Below the pieces are notes generated by a model. It made no database searches. It worked only from the letters and a program-made list of their open reading frames with translations, and was not told the DNA's origin. This document shows, piece by piece, positions 25,385 through 35,514 of a stretch of DNA of 61,378 nt. Positions within the stretch are counted from its first letter, which is position 1, and the number at the start of each line of letters is the position of its first letter. Source of the stretch: Acetobacter senegalensis (GTDB lineage Bacteria; Pseudomonadota; Alphaproteobacteria; Acetobacterales; Acetobacteraceae); contig NZ_LHZU01000128.1 in the NCBI RefSeq assembly GCF_001580995.1, positions 1 through 61,378 on the forward strand. The letters are read 5' to 3'. The translations under genes and the position numbers were made by a program.

Positions 25385-25901
25385 GGCGTCCCTTCTTTCG
25401 TCCGGCGGCGTCTTCCGCCACTACTGCGCGGCTGCTGTCTGACAACATCCCCCACATGACACGGCGGAAGCCCTCCACCGCAGCGCCACCCGCTTCCCGA
25501 TACGCGGCAACCAGCCTATGGCGCACCACGGCAAACAGACGTGCCTCCACACTCTGGCCCTCTTTGCTCAGGCGTAAAAGCTTCTGCCGTCTGTCCCGCA
25601 TGCAGGACTCGCTTTCCAGATATCCCCGTTCGGTCAACTCCCCCAGCGTGCGCCCGAGGCTTTGCTTGGTCACGCCAAGAATTTCCTGCAGACGGCTGAC
25701 AGAAAGACCGGGGCTAAAAGCCAGCACCTGCAACACCCGATAATGCGCCTTCCCCAGCGACTGCTCCGCCAGAATCGGTTCCATGGCCTGTGCCATATCC
25801 CGTCCGGCCAACAGCATCATGGTCTGGGCCAGCCGAATCTGTTCTTCCCTGAGAAAAAGGAGTCCTGCCCCGGCGTCATCACTCGGACGATACCCGCTCA
25901 T
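25374..25901 (-). CDS. MarR-family regulator (PetP-like)
   Basis: A 175-residue winged helix-turn-helix protein. The DNA-binding core (about 55-120) reads HYRVLQVLAFSPGLSVSRLQ, EILGVTKQSLGRTLGELTER and GYLESESCMRDRRQKLLRLS, ending in the DxRxK wing common to MarR. The TKQSLG turn is typical of the PetP group. It is the first gene of the MarR-OmpR-kinase set and overlaps the response regulator gene. The effector is unknown. COQ9 lies just upstream in the same direction with a 21-base gap, so all may form one transcript. Confidence 0.88.
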   Translation of the reverse strand: MSGYRPSDDAGAGLLFLREEQIRLAQTMMLLAGRDMAQAMEPILAEQSLGKAHYRVLQVLAFSPGLSVSRLQEILGVTKQSLGRTLGELTERGYLESESCMRDRRQKLLRLSKEGQSVEARLFAVVRHRLVAAYREAGGAAVEGFRRVMWGMLSDSSRAVVAEDAAGRKKGRHGS

Positions 25902-25922
25902 CCCGCTGTTCCTGCGCGTCTG

Positions 25923-26603
25923 TCAGGCTGATGTCGCATAAGGCTCGGGCTGTCTGGCGGGCTGAAGGCCCCCGGTCAGACGCGCTTTCAGGCGGCCCAA
26001 CCGCAGCACACCAGCCAGACGTCGTTCAACAAACGCCGCCAGATCAGCCTCATTTTGTCCACGGGAGAGCCAGTAGAGAAGCGTCGCGCCATATACCGTG
26101 CCCAGAGTGAGCCGTTTGGTCATGTAGGTCATGCCCGACGAATCGTCCTGAGCCGCCTGCCAGATGGCGTTCACTGTGCGCATCAGGGAACGGCGAAGCG
26201 CACCCCGACCGCATGGCGCAGCCAGAACACCAAAACCTGTTTTCGCCCCACTCCGCATGGCCGGATCAACGGGTAACCGCAGCAGAAGCGCCTGTTTGAC
26301 ACGCTGACTGAGGCGAGGCTCCTCGGTATCCGCCATGGCGGCAATCATGTCCCGGTCACACAGGTCAGACCAAGCCTCTACCATTTCCACAGGCCCACCG
26401 GGGAAAAGCAGATCAGCCTCAGGCCCTGCGACATCCCGCAGTGCCGCCAGACTCCAGCCCCGCTCTCCGGCAACGGAGGCGAGTTTTTTCAGGGCCGTAT
26501 CACGCACTGGGTCCCGTTCTATCGCAGCTGGCATGCTGCTCGTTGCAAGCCCGGCTACCGCCAGAGACACTGCCTGCTGCACTTTCCCGCTCCACCCGCT
26601 CAT
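25923..26603 (-). CDS. COQ9-family ubiquinone biosynthesis protein
   Basis: A 226-residue TetR-fold protein of the COQ9 family, which in eukaryotes binds lipid and presents quinone intermediates to the COQ7 hydroxylase. Recognised by DLLFPGGPVEMVEAWSDLCD (about 65-85) and SSGMTYMTKRLTLGTVYGAT (about 160-180), which follow the DTSTDFNWYTKRATL-type motif of the family. The ATG at 26603 overlaps the TGA of the def gene, so translation is likely coupled. In acetic acid bacteria ubiquinone is the central respiratory carrier. The 20-residue C-terminal tail after KARLTGG is not conserved-looking. Confidence 0.85.
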   Translation of the reverse strand: MSGWSGKVQQAVSLAVAGLATSSMPAAIERDPVRDTALKKLASVAGERGWSLAALRDVAGPEADLLFPGGPVEMVEAWSDLCDRDMIAAMADTEEPRLSQRVKQALLLRLPVDPAMRSGAKTGFGVLAAPCGRGALRRSLMRTVNAIWQAAQDDSSGMTYMTKRLTLGTVYGATLLYWLSRGQNEADLAAFVERRLAGVLRLGRLKARLTGGLQPARQPEPYATSA

Positions 26604-27130
26604 GCCCGCACTCCATATCGCGCCATTTCGGCCTCAAAACCCAACTTGCCAAGATCCGTCATCCGCATGGGATAGAGAATCCCGTTCAGATGGTCCATTT
26701 CATGCTGCATGACATGCGCCCGGAATCCGGAGGCCACACCTTCCACGCGATTGCCTGTTCTGTCGTAACCAGCATAGCGGACCCGCTTGTAACGCGGCAC
26801 TTCGCCCCGCCATCCGGGAATGGACAGGCATCCTTCAAACCGCGGAATCATCTCTTCATCCACCGGTTCAAGTTCAGGATTGATGATCACCTGCACATCC
26901 AGGGCAGGATCGTCCACTCCTTCGCTCCGACTCTCCGGAACGGAATAGAGAAAAAGCCTTTTTGAAACATGAACTTGTGGTGCGGCCAGCCCTACACCGC
27001 CAGCATCAGCCAGTGTTTCTATCATATCATCAATAAGGCGCTGAATATCTGGCGCGGTGCCATCTTCCACCTCCTCCGCCTTTTTCAGCAACACAGGATG
27101 CCCCATCCGGGCAATTTTCAGTACAGCCAT
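26600..27130 (-). CDS. def: Peptide deformylase
   Basis: A 176-residue metalloenzyme that removes the formyl group from nascent N-terminal methionine. The three motifs are intact: GVGLAAPQ (motif 1), EGCLSIPG (motif 2, metal-binding Cys) and QHEMDHLNG (motif 3, HExxH). The ATG at 27130 (MAVLKIARMGHPVL) is preferred because AAAGGGAGTG lies just upstream and the family starts there. Placement upstream of COQ9 with an ATGA overlap is unusual; def is more often beside fmt, which is not in this window. Confidence 0.95.
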   Translation of the reverse strand: MAVLKIARMGHPVLLKKAEEVEDGTAPDIQRLIDDMIETLADAGGVGLAAPQVHVSKRLFLYSVPESRSEGVDDPALDVQVIINPELEPVDEEMIPRFEGCLSIPGWRGEVPRYKRVRYAGYDRTGNRVEGVASGFRAHVMQHEMDHLNGILYPMRMTDLGKLGFEAEMARYGVRA

Positions 27131-27331
27131 TCCACACTCCCTTTCTGAAAGAACTGTGTCACAAGAGTTTGTTGGCAAGAAGCAAGAACGAATTGTGTAT
27201 TTGCATCAGCCCGTGCTATAGACGCCGCCAATAGAGGAATCGGCAGCGCGCTGGTGCTGGATCGGTTCTTTTTTCATATCACTTCAAAACCGGGGTTATC
27301 CGGGTTTTCTGAAACAGGGGTTAGTGGCCAA

Positions 27332-27535
27332 GTGCACGTTCTCGTCCGTGACAACAATGTCGATCAGGCTCTCAAGGCACTCAAAAAGAAAATGCAGCGC
27401 GAAGGGATCTTCCGTGAAATGAAGCTGCGTCGTCATTTTGAAAAGCCGTCCGAGCGTAAAGCCCGTGAGTCTGCTGAGGCCGTGCGCCGCGCTCGCAAAA
27501 TGGAACGCAAGCGTCTGGAACGCGAAGGCTTCTAA
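27332..27535 (+). CDS. rpsU: 30S ribosomal protein S21
   Basis: A 67-residue basic protein. From the GTG at 27332 it reads [20 protein letters not shown] then [20 protein letters not shown], an exact fit to the S21 N-terminus and core, so GTG is the start although the frame is open further upstream. The ribosome binding site is poor (AGGGG, about 13 bases before). It is followed directly by a strong terminator, so it is a single-gene unit. Confidence 0.94.
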   Translation: MHVLVRDNNVDQALKALKKKMQREGIFREMKLRRHFEKPSERKARESAEAVRRARKMERKRLEREGF

Positions 27536-27555
27536 GCTTCCGCTTCATACGCCAG

Positions 27556-27594
27556 AAAAAGGCCGGTGCACCGCAAGGTGCCCGGCCTTTTCTT
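27556..27594 (+). terminator. Strong intrinsic terminator after rpsU
   Basis: Stem AAAAGGCCGG / CCGGCCTTTT with an inner stem GCACC-GCAA-GGTGC, then TCTTT. Flanking A and T runs could also serve the opposite strand. Confidence 0.93.
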
Positions 27595-27627
27595 TATGGA
27601 GCAAACCCTCTCTGCCCCACCGCGTCA

Positions 27628-27657
27628 AACCGGCCCCTTGGAAGACAGGGGCCGGTT
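27628..27657 (-). terminator. Hairpin after the prolyl oligopeptidase gene
   Basis: Perfect 10-bp stem AACCGGCCCC / GGGGCCGGTT with a 10-base loop, placed ten bases after the minus-strand stop at 27668. There is no strong T run after it on that strand, so it may instead stabilise the transcript end. Confidence 0.55.
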
Positions 27658-27667
27658 GTCAGATCAC

Positions 27668-29788
27668 TCAGTGTGCATCCATCAGCCGATGAGACAGATA
27701 GACGGCTTCCAACGCACGCTCATGGGCCACTTCCGGCGCATTGACTGTACCGGAATGACCACCCTCAATATCTTCATAATAGAAGAACGGCTTGCCCAGA
27801 GCTTCCAGCCGTGCCGCAAACCGGCGGGCATGAACCGGCCCCACCCTGTCATCACTCGTGGCCGTAAAAATAAATGGTGTGGGGTAAGTCACCTCAGCCT
27901 TGAGATGCTGCACGGGTGATATCTTTTTAAGAAAAGCTGCCTCAGCAGGAACGGACATGGACCCATATTCATCCGCCCACGACGCCCCGGCGGACATGGT
28001 TTCAAAATGTTCCATGTCCAGAAGCGGCACACCAATAATCACCGCGTTCCACATATCCGGATGCTGCACCATCTGCACACCCGCCAGCAAACCACCATTA
28101 GAACGCCCCCGAATACCGAGGTGACGCGGCGTGGTTATTTTCCGTGAAACCAGATCCTGCCCCACTGCGGCAAAATCATCATAAACGCTCTGTCTGCCTG
28201 ATTTACGGCCAGCTTCATGCCAAGCAGGTCCAAACTCCCCCCCGCCACGAATATTGGCGACAACATACACACCGCCGCGCTCCAGCCACAGCTTGCCGAT
28301 TTCCGGCGCATAGGTGGGCGTATAAGACACCTGAAAACCACCATATGCTGTCAGCAGCGTGGGGTTGGCCCCATTCAGTTTCATGTTCTTTCTGTGCACC
28401 ACAAAATAAGGAATACGTGTTCCATCTGTGGACTTCGCCCAGAACTGCTCCGTGGTCAGGCCCGCTGTATTGAAGCGCGCAGGCGCTGCCTTCACCTTAC
28501 GGGGAGCCGTTGTCTCGTCCACCAGCCAGAGTTGTTGCGGTTCCAGATATCCCTCCACGCTCAGATAGGCGGTATCTGAGGCGTGATCTGTCGTCACAAT
28601 GTGAATGGAGGTCATGTCTGGCAGTTCCAGCGCCTCACCATTCCATGGACGCCCCGGCTGCATTTCCGTAAAGCGCATGGCGCGACCGCGCACGTTATCA
28701 AACAGACTGACCAGAACCGTATTTTTGGTCACCCCCACTTCATCAATGGATTGGGACGGCCCAGGGGTAAAAATAACTTCCACACCGCTCTCCGGTGCTG
28801 CCGGGTCTATGGAGACCAGACTGCCCGCTGGCACCACGGGCAAGCCCTGAGGATGCCAGTCTTCCTGAACGGACAAAACAAGACGCCCCTTCAGCAGACC
28901 ATGAATTTCACTTTTAGCAGGCACGGCCAGCCAACGCAGTTTATCGCCTTCAACCACCGCATAATGGGTTTCAAAAAACGTCACGTTACGCTGGATTATA
29001 ACCAGTTTATGGCCGTCTCCATCCGTTAGCACCATGGGGGAGACAATCATGTCTGATTTCTCACCCCGGTACAGTTCAACAGCCTGCCCTTCTGGGCCAC
29101 CGCGCACCATCTTCTTCACAACAAACGGATAACCGGACGGCGTGAGGGTCGTGCCTTTTCCATCCCAATCCCGCGCCAGCAGGATCGTATCCTGATCAAC
29201 CCACGCCGCCGTCTGCTTGGAACGTGAAAAAACAAAACCGTTGGGCACAAACTGCCCTGTCTTGGTATTGAACTCGCGCAGGGTGTTGGCATCCTCGCCC
29301 CCGTTGGAGAGCGTTACCAGACAATGCTCATCTTCAGGAGCAAGACAGTCTGCCCCTTCAAAAACCCAGTTCATGTGCTCCTTGGCTGCTAGAGCATCCA
29401 CATCCAACCGGGTCTGCCATTTTGGCTGCTTTGTCAGATAGGAAGACCGACTGGTCATCCGCCACAATCCGTGAGGATGATGTGCGTCCTGCCAGAAATT
29501 CCAGATATCTCCGCCCAGAATCTCCGGCATGGCAAGGCGGTCTGACGCCTGAAGAACTGACAGCGTATTTTTATAGAACCCTTGATAACGCTTATCTTTT
29601 TCAAGAGTTGACGTTGTGTGATGGTTCTGCGCCCTGACCCAGGCCAGAGCCTTTGCTCCGTGAATGTCATTCAGAAAAGAGGCGTCTTTTCCCATCCCGT
29701 CAGTTTGAGCAATCCCGTGACTTGCTGCCCCTGCCATAACAAGCGCTGATGCCGCGCATGTCAGTATCCAACGTCCAAGACGCATCAA
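27668..29788 (-). CDS. Prolyl oligopeptidase family serine peptidase (S9), exported
   Basis: A 706-residue protein with an N-terminal signal peptide (cleavage probably after HGIAQ, about residue 28), so periplasmic or secreted. The N-terminal half forms the beta-propeller, and the C-terminal half is an alpha/beta-hydrolase with GVYVVANIRGGGEFGPAWHE, the nucleophile Ser in GIRGRSNGGLLAG (about 560), Asp in ATSDDRVGP (about 645) and His in IEGGHSGT (about 675). It cleaves short peptides, classically after proline. Two adjacent ATG codons begin the gene. It is separated from leuB by about 190 bases with a terminator, so it is a separate unit. Confidence 0.93.
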   Translation of the reverse strand: MMRLGRWILTCAASALVMAGAASHGIAQTDGMGKDASFLNDIHGAKALAWVRAQNHHTTSTLEKDKRYQGFYKNTLSVLQASDRLAMPEILGGDIWNFWQDAHHPHGLWRMTSRSSYLTKQPKWQTRLDVDALAAKEHMNWVFEGADCLAPEDEHCLVTLSNGGEDANTLREFNTKTGQFVPNGFVFSRSKQTAAWVDQDTILLARDWDGKGTTLTPSGYPFVVKKMVRGGPEGQAVELYRGEKSDMIVSPMVLTDGDGHKLVIIQRNVTFFETHYAVVEGDKLRWLAVPAKSEIHGLLKGRLVLSVQEDWHPQGLPVVPAGSLVSIDPAAPESGVEVIFTPGPSQSIDEVGVTKNTVLVSLFDNVRGRAMRFTEMQPGRPWNGEALELPDMTSIHIVTTDHASDTAYLSVEGYLEPQQLWLVDETTAPRKVKAAPARFNTAGLTTEQFWAKSTDGTRIPYFVVHRKNMKLNGANPTLLTAYGGFQVSYTPTYAPEIGKLWLERGGVYVVANIRGGGEFGPAWHEAGRKSGRQSVYDDFAAVGQDLVSRKITTPRHLGIRGRSNGGLLAGVQMVQHPDMWNAVIIGVPLLDMEHFETMSAGASWADEYGSMSVPAEAAFLKKISPVQHLKAEVTYPTPFIFTATSDDRVGPVHARRFAARLEALGKPFFYYEDIEGGHSGTVNAPEVAHERALEAVYLSHRLMDAH

Positions 29789-29913
29789 GACTGTCCTCTT
29801 ATTCTGCTGTCACATTTCAACGGGTTTTATTTTGTATCGGAAAGAAGACAATTTGTCTTGGCCTTCCCGTTCTGCACCCTCCCTGCGGCCATGACACAAA
29901 GAGGGGAGAATAG

Positions 29914-29946
29914 AAAACGGAAGGCATTTTATCCTTCCGTTTTTTC
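29914..29946. terminator. Terminator after leuB
   Basis: Stem AAAACGGAAGG / CCTTCCGTTTT around CATTTTAT, with A and T runs on both sides. Placed about 35 bases beyond the minus-strand leuB stop. Confidence 0.85.
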
Positions 29947-29981
29947 ATGCTTCCAGAGTGATATCCGGAAAGCAAACGCTT

Positions 29982-31100
29982 TTATTTCTGGAACTTGTCC
30001 AGTTCACGCACAATGGCTTCACCCATAACGGACGTGCCAACGCGGGCCATACCTTCGCTCATGATGTCCGCCGTACGCAGGCCGCTGGCCAGTACGTTGG
30101 AGACAGCATCTTCAATCAACTGCCCTTCTTCCTGCAGATCAAAGGAATAACGCAGCAACATGGCGAAGGAGAGGATCTGTGCAATCGGGTTGGCAATGCC
30201 CTGCCCGGCGATATCTGGCGCACTGCCGTGGATGGGTTCATACAGTGCAGGTGTTTTGCCATTAGCGCCCGGCGCGCCCAGCGTGGCGGAGGGCAGCATG
30301 CCCAGGCTGCCGGTCAGCATGGAAGCCAGATCAGACAGCAGATCCCCAAACAGGTTGCCGGTAACAATGACATCAAACTGGCGCGGGTTACGCACCAACT
30401 GCATGGCGCAGTTATCAGCCAGCATGTGGGAAAGCTCCACATCCTGATATTCACGCGCATGCAGGTCTGTCACGACCTCTTTCCACAACAGGCCGCTTTC
30501 CATCACGTTGCATTTTTCAACGGAACAGACACGGCCAGAGCGCTTGCGGGCCAGATCAAAGGCTACACGGGCAACACGCTCAATTTCTGATGTGGTATAA
30601 ACTTCCGTATTGATCCCACGCTTGCTGCCATCAGGCAGGGTTTCAATCCCGCGCGGATTACCGAAGTAAATCCCCCCCACGGTTTCACGCACGATCATGA
30701 TATCCAGCCCACGCACCACATCGGGTTTGAGGGTGCTGGCATCCACCAGAGCATCAAACACCTTGGCGGGGCGCAGGTTGGCAAACAGGGCCAGTTCCTG
30801 ACGCAGCTTGAGGATGGCCAGTTCAGGGCGCTTTTCAAAACCCACATGGTTCCAGCGCGGATCACCCACGGAACCGAACAGCACGGCATCCGCAGCGCGT
30901 GCTTTTTCAATCACTTCATCACGGATGGGCTCACCGTATTCGGCCAGAGAAGCCCCACCCACCAGATCTTCTGTAATCTCGAAAGAGAGCCCACGCTTTT
31001 CTTCCAGCCATGTGATGATACGCCCGACTTCGCGCATTACTTCCGGGCCAATCCCGTCTCCGGGCAGAACAAGCAGCTTTTTGGCTGGCTGAGCAGTCAT
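29982..31100 (-). CDS. leuB: 3-isopropylmalate dehydrogenase
   Basis: A 372-residue NAD-dependent decarboxylating dehydrogenase of leucine synthesis, forming 4-methyl-2-oxopentanoate. Motifs: [16 protein letters not shown] at the start, [29 protein letters not shown] (substrate loop), [32 protein letters not shown] (Mg-binding Asp pair), and [19 protein letters not shown] (NAD site). The ATG at 31100 has GGAG six bases upstream; the gene lies just after leuD. Last gene of leuCDB. Confidence 0.97.
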   Translation of the reverse strand: MTAQPAKKLLVLPGDGIGPEVMREVGRIITWLEEKRGLSFEITEDLVGGASLAEYGEPIRDEVIEKARAADAVLFGSVGDPRWNHVGFEKRPELAILKLRQELALFANLRPAKVFDALVDASTLKPDVVRGLDIMIVRETVGGIYFGNPRGIETLPDGSKRGINTEVYTTSEIERVARVAFDLARKRSGRVCSVEKCNVMESGLLWKEVVTDLHAREYQDVELSHMLADNCAMQLVRNPRQFDVIVTGNLFGDLLSDLASMLTGSLGMLPSATLGAPGANGKTPALYEPIHGSAPDIAGQGIANPIAQILSFAMLLRYSFDLQEEGQLIEDAVSNVLASGLRTADIMSEGMARVGTSVMGEAIVRELDKFQK

Positions 31101-31117
31101 GGGGTTCTCCAAGCTCA

Positions 31118-31741
31118 TCAATCGAAGGAAATTTTGGGCATCCAGGGCAGTTCCTTGGCTACGCTGCTTTCAAAGGTTTCAATCTCACCTTCATGTTTAA
31201 GCGTCTGACCAATATCATCCAGCCCCTCCAGCAACATATGCTTGCGGAACGGATCAATCTCAAACGGCACTTCCTGCCCATCGGGACGGATAACAACCTG
31301 ACGCGGCAGATCAACCGTCAGCTTTGCATTGCTGCCCATGGCGGCATCCGCCATCAGTGCATCACACACCTCACGCGGCAGACGGATGGGCAGAATGCCG
31401 TTCTTGAAGCAGTTGTTGAAAAAGATGTCCGCAAAAGAGGGCGCAATAACGCAACGGATACCAAAATCAAGCAGAGCCCACGGCGCATGCTCGCGTGAAG
31501 AACCACAACCCAGATTGTCATACGTGACAAGAATTTCAGCCTGACGCCACGGCTGCTTGTTCAGCACAAAATCAGGATTTTCAGAGCCATCCGGCAGGTA
31601 ACGCATGCTATCAAACGCATGTTTGCCAAGGCCCGTGCGGCGCGTGGTTTTCAGGAAGCGGGCCGGGATGATCTTGTCTGTATCAATATTGGCTTCCGGC
31701 AGTGCCGCAGCCACAGCAGACAGAACCGTGAACTTATCCAT
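31118..31741 (-). CDS. leuD: 3-isopropylmalate dehydratase small subunit
   Basis: A 207-residue swivel-domain subunit. It carries [15 protein letters not shown] near residue 18, [19 protein letters not shown] (about 75-93) and [16 protein letters not shown]. It pairs with LeuC to isomerise 2- to 3-isopropylmalate. Its ATG overlaps the leuC stop (TAATG), a tight coupling that helps equal subunit supply. Confidence 0.97.
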   Translation of the reverse strand: MDKFTVLSAVAAALPEANIDTDKIIPARFLKTTRRTGLGKHAFDSMRYLPDGSENPDFVLNKQPWRQAEILVTYDNLGCGSSREHAPWALLDFGIRCVIAPSFADIFFNNCFKNGILPIRLPREVCDALMADAAMGSNAKLTVDLPRQVVIRPDGQEVPFEIDPFRKHMLLEGLDDIGQTLKHEGEIETFESSVAKELPWMPKISFD

Positions 31742-33144
31742 TATGCCAGCTCCCTTACATCCGTCAGGCAGCCTGTAACCGCCGCGGCCGCGGCCATGGC
31801 GGGAGAGAGCAGATGCGTCCGCCCACCGGGCCCCTGACGCCCTTCAAAATTACGGTTGGAGGTGGAGGCACACCGCTGGCCCGGCGTCAGCCGATCAGGG
31901 TTCATACCCAGACACATGGAGCATCCTGCCTCGCGCCATTCAAACCCGGCATCAAGGAAGATCTTGTCCAGACCTTCCTCTTCCGCCTGCCGCTTTACCA
32001 GACCAGAGCCGGGTACAATCATGGCCCGCACACCGTCTGCCACCTTGCGGCCTGCAGCCACTTCGGCGGCTGCGCGCAGGTCTTCAATCCGGCTGTTGGT
32101 GCAGGAGCCGATGAAAACAACGTCAACCGGTGTTCCGGCAATTTTCTGCCCAGCTTCCAGCCCCATATAGTCCAGCATGCGCTGCATCTGCACACGCTTG
32201 GCTTCGTCTGGTTCCTGAGCAGGGTCCGGCACAGCGGCGGTAATGGGCAGCACGGTTTCCGGGCTGGTGCCCCATGTCAGGCTGGGTGCGATATCTTCCG
32301 CCCGCAGCGTCACTTCCGTATCAAAATGCGCGCCTTCATCAGAAGAAAGCGTGCGCCAATACGCCACGGCCTTTTCAAAATCGTCGCCTTTGGGGGCAAA
32401 CGGACGACCGCGCACATACTCGAACGTCACATCATCAGGCGCAACCAGACCAGCACGAGCCCCTGCCTCGATGGACATGTTGCAGATGGTCATGCGGCCA
32501 GCCATGTCCAGCCCGCGGATGGCAGACCCGGCAAATTCGATCACATGCCCGGTGCCGCCTGCCGTGCCGATATGCCCGATAATGGCCAGCATAACGTCCT
32601 TGGCGGAAACCCCGGCCCCCAGCGTTCCTTCCACAGTCACGCGCATGTTCTTGGCGGGACGCTGCAGAATGGTCTGCGTGGCCATGACATGCTCAACTTC
32701 AGACGTACCGATCCCGAAGGCCAACGCCCCCATGGCGCCGTGGGTTGAGGTATGAGAGTCCCCACACACAATGGTCATGCCCGGCAGGGAAATACCCTGC
32801 TCCGGCCCCACCACGTGCACAATACCCTGATTGGCGGACAGCAGCGGAATATACGGCACGCCAAATTCCTTGACGTTCCGTTCCAGCGTTTCAATCTGAT
32901 TGCGGCTTTCCGGCTCTTCAATCGGCTGCGTTCGGTCAGATGTCGGCACGTTGTGGTCTACAACGGCAACTGTCATTTCCGGGTGACGCAGACGGCGGCC
33001 AGCAAGGCGCAGGCCTTCAAACGCCTGCGGGCTTGTCACTTCATGGAGGAGGTGACGGTCAATATAAAGGATAGAGGTGCCATCCGGCAGAGTCTCGACA
33101 ACATGGTGGTCCCAGATCTTGTCGAACAACGTACGCGGCGCCAT
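31741..33144 (-). CDS. leuC: 3-isopropylmalate dehydratase large subunit
   Basis: A 467-residue aconitase-fold enzyme holding a [4Fe-4S] cluster. Signatures: [13 protein letters not shown] at the N-terminus, [20 protein letters not shown] (about 130-150), the cluster Cys in [14 protein letters not shown] (about 347) and in [13 protein letters not shown] (about 407-410). It is the first gene of leuCDB. The 252 bases before it, up to rplS, hold the rplS terminator and presumably the leu promoter. Confidence 0.97.
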   Translation of the reverse strand: MAPRTLFDKIWDHHVVETLPDGTSILYIDRHLLHEVTSPQAFEGLRLAGRRLRHPEMTVAVVDHNVPTSDRTQPIEEPESRNQIETLERNVKEFGVPYIPLLSANQGIVHVVGPEQGISLPGMTIVCGDSHTSTHGAMGALAFGIGTSEVEHVMATQTILQRPAKNMRVTVEGTLGAGVSAKDVMLAIIGHIGTAGGTGHVIEFAGSAIRGLDMAGRMTICNMSIEAGARAGLVAPDDVTFEYVRGRPFAPKGDDFEKAVAYWRTLSSDEGAHFDTEVTLRAEDIAPSLTWGTSPETVLPITAAVPDPAQEPDEAKRVQMQRMLDYMGLEAGQKIAGTPVDVVFIGSCTNSRIEDLRAAAEVAAGRKVADGVRAMIVPGSGLVKRQAEEEGLDKIFLDAGFEWREAGCSMCLGMNPDRLTPGQRCASTSNRNFEGRQGPGGRTHLLSPAMAAAAAVTGCLTDVRELA

Positions 33145-33360
33145 GGCCCTCCCCTTTCGTGAAACAGTGCGGATTCGCGCAGAGGCATCTGCAATACCAC
33201 AACCAGCAGAGCAAGGCTTATGCTTCTGCGGTGTTCATCCAGCCATGACGCGGCATGCTGGACGGAAGGCAAAACAGCTATCTGACAGACGAAAAGAACC
33301 GCGCCTTCATCTTCTCAGCATCGCAAAGACCCGGCAGGCACAGGCCCGACCGGGTTTTGA

Positions 33361-33388
33361 AAAGTCAGACCAGCCCGCAGGCTGGTCA
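33361..33388 (-). terminator. Terminator after rplS
   Basis: On the minus strand GACCAGCC-TGCG-GGCTGGTC is followed by TGACTTTTC, eight bases after the rplS stop region. The T run is short, so some read-through into leuC is possible. Confidence 0.7.
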
Positions 33389-33396
33389 GCCTGTTT

Positions 33397-33786
33397 TTAG
33401 TTGGCAGCAGCAGCCGGTGCCACAACGTCACGCGGACGTTCAGCAATGCGGGCAGACTTACCGCTACGGCCACGCAGATAGTACAGCTTCGCGCGACGCA
33501 CTTTACCGCGACGCACAACCTTGATTTCAGCAATGGTCGGCGCATACAGCGGGAACACACGTTCCACACCTTCACCATTGGAGATCTTGCGCACGGTGAA
33601 GTTGCTGTTCAGACCCTTGTTGGAGCGGGCAATCACCACACCTTCAAAAGCCTGCAGACGCTGGCGTTCACCTTCAACAACGCGAACGGAAACGCGAACG
33701 GTGTCACCCGCAGCAAATTCCGGCACGGCGCGCTGAGCTGTCAGACGCGCGATTTCGGCAGCTTCATACTGCTGAATAATGTTCAT
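33397..33786 (-). CDS. rplS: 50S ribosomal protein L19
   Basis: A 129-residue protein. It opens [15 protein letters not shown] and contains [40 protein letters not shown] and [20 protein letters not shown], all core L19 motifs. A short Ala-rich tail (VVAPAAAAN) follows. It is the last gene of the rpsP-rimM-trmD-rplS operon, at the usual place after trmD. Confidence 0.96.
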   Translation of the reverse strand: MNIIQQYEAAEIARLTAQRAVPEFAAGDTVRVSVRVVEGERQRLQAFEGVVIARSNKGLNSNFTVRKISNGEGVERVFPLYAPTIAEIKVVRRGKVRRAKLYYLRGRSGKSARIAERPRDVVAPAAAAN

Positions 33787-33800
33787 ATCCGTATCCTTCC

Positions 33801-34550
33801 TCAAACCCCAGTTCGGCCTGACTGTCCGGACCTTCCGGCAGCAGCCTCATTTCTTTCCCTGCGATCCAGCCAGGCAGACCACAGGTCCGGCCGTCTTTCC
33901 CGCGTTATTTCTTCAGCCTGTTTCTGCCGCCATGCCGCGATTGCCGCATGATTACCAGAGAGCAGGACTTCCGGCACGTCTCGCCCGTCCCATGATGCAG
34001 GGCGGGTGTAATGGGGATATTCCAGCAGCCCGTCGGAAAAACTTTCCTCCACGCCGCTTTCATCACTTCCCATAACACCGGGCAACAGCCGGACACATGC
34101 GTCCAGCAACACCAGAGCAGCCGTCTCCCCCCCGGAAAGAACATAGTCTCCGATGGAGACCTGTTCGATACCCCGGGCTTCAAGCACACGCTCGTCCACG
34201 CCTTCAAACCGCCCGCACAGCAACACCACACCGGGCCCCTGCGCGTAACGACTGACGTCCTGCTGACGCAGAGGGCGGCCACGGGGCGTTAAAAACACGC
34301 GTGGCGCACCTTCCGGAGCCTGAATGGCAGACAGTGCGGCATCAACCACATCTGCCCGGATCACCATGCCTGCTCCACCGCCAAACGGCGTATCATCAAC
34401 AGCACGATGCCGCCCCAGACCATGCTGGCGCAGATCATGCGTCTGGCATGACCACACACCACCACCCAGCGCCCGCCCGGCCAGAGACAACCCCAGCGGC
34501 CCCGGAAACATGTCCGGAAACAGTGTCAGGATTGTTGCCTGCCAGCTCAC
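33801..34550 (-). CDS. trmD: tRNA (guanine-37-N1)-methyltransferase
   Basis: A 249-residue SPOUT-class methyltransferase that modifies G37 next to the anticodon and so limits frameshifting. Motifs: [62 protein letters not shown] and [20 protein letters not shown] (the trefoil knot). The final [18 protein letters not shown] tail looks non-conserved. The ATG overlaps the rimM stop (ATGA). Confidence 0.97.
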   Translation of the reverse strand: MSWQATILTLFPDMFPGPLGLSLAGRALGGGVWSCQTHDLRQHGLGRHRAVDDTPFGGGAGMVIRADVVDAALSAIQAPEGAPRVFLTPRGRPLRQQDVSRYAQGPGVVLLCGRFEGVDERVLEARGIEQVSIGDYVLSGGETAALVLLDACVRLLPGVMGSDESGVEESFSDGLLEYPHYTRPASWDGRDVPEVLLSGNHAAIAAWRQKQAEEITRERRPDLWSAWLDRRERNEAAAGRSGQSGRTGV

Positions 34551-35089
34551 GCTGAAGGCTCCGGCGTTTTAGGGCTACCGACACCGCGTCCTTCTTCACC
34601 CGCAACCTCTACAGGGCGGATAACGGTCAGAACACGGTTAGCCTGATCAATCTCCGGCACGCAGGCCCGCGTAAACGGAACCAGCATCCCCCCGGCAAGC
34701 TCCAGACTGGCTCCGGCACCGTAGTCATGCACCATGACCACCTGCCCCAGAGACTGTCCGTTTTCCCGTGCCTCCATGCCAATCAGATCAGCATGGTAGA
34801 ATTCTTCCTCTTCCGGCTCGGGCAGAGCATCGCGCGGAACGTAAAGACGCGTGTTCACCACCCCTTGCGCTGCCGTACGGTCCGCCAGTGCCTGTCCCTG
34901 CGCATCACGCAGTTCCGCCACACCATCAGCCCCACGCCACCGCAAAGACCAGTTACGGCCTTGATCATCCACCAGAGCCTTGAACCCCTCAAGTGCTGCA
35001 GGATCATCCGCATAGCTGTGCACGCGCACAAGGCCGCGCACACCATGGGGTCTTCCTACAACGCCTATCAGGATAAGGTCAGGACGCAT
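34547..35089 (-). CDS. rimM: 16S rRNA processing protein RimM
   Basis: A 180-residue, two-domain assembly factor for the 30S head. The N-terminal beta-barrel begins [20 protein letters not shown], and the PRC-type C-terminal domain contains [13 protein letters not shown] and [19 protein letters not shown]. It binds S19 during maturation in known cases. Position between rpsP and trmD is universal. The C-terminal 20 residues are polar and probably disordered. Confidence 0.95.
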   Translation of the reverse strand: MRPDLILIGVVGRPHGVRGLVRVHSYADDPAALEGFKALVDDQGRNWSLRWRGADGVAELRDAQGQALADRTAAQGVVNTRLYVPRDALPEPEEEEFYHADLIGMEARENGQSLGQVVMVHDYGAGASLELAGGMLVPFTRACVPEIDQANRVLTVIRPVEVAGEEGRGVGSPKTPEPSA

Positions 35090-35117
35090 GATCCGGTCTG
35101 CTCAGTGCTTTTCAGAC

Positions 35118-35468
35118 TCAGGCAGCGGCTTCAGCAGCTTTGGCAGCAGCTTCTGCGCGAGCCTGGGCCTTCTTCTTCGGCGCAGACTGCTTGGGCTGTT
35201 CTGCATAAGCAGGCTTCGGAGCCAGACCGGCGTTCCCCAGGAAGCGGGCCACACGGTCCGTGGGCTGTGCGCCCTGAGACAGCCAATGCGTGATGCGTTC
35301 GTTCACCAGACGCACGCGGTCTGCGTGGTCAGACGGCAGCATTGGGTTGTACGCGCCAACCTTTTCAATAAAACGGCCATCACGCGGGGAACGGCTGTCT
35401 GCCACAACAATGTGGTAGTACGGACGCTTTTTTGCACCTGCGCGGGCAAGACGAATTTTAACACTCAT
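35118..35468 (-). CDS. rpsP: 30S ribosomal protein S16
   Basis: A 116-residue protein starting [20 protein letters not shown], then [19 protein letters not shown], the standard S16 core. The C-terminal 30 residues are Ala/Lys-rich ([19 protein letters not shown]), an extension common in alphaproteobacteria. First ribosomal protein gene after ffh. Confidence 0.97.
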   Translation of the reverse strand: MSVKIRLARAGAKKRPYYHIVVADSRSPRDGRFIEKVGAYNPMLPSDHADRVRLVNERITHWLSQGAQPTDRVARFLGNAGLAPKPAYAEQPKQSAPKKKAQARAEAAAKAAEAAA

Positions 35469-35514
35469 TCAGATCACTCCAAACCCAGAAAAACTTGAAA
35501 GAGAAACAGGCCGC

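Noticed and set aside
31813..32748. A 311-codon plus-strand frame over leuC
   Set aside because: Antisense shadow of LeuC; His/Pro-rich, no domain.
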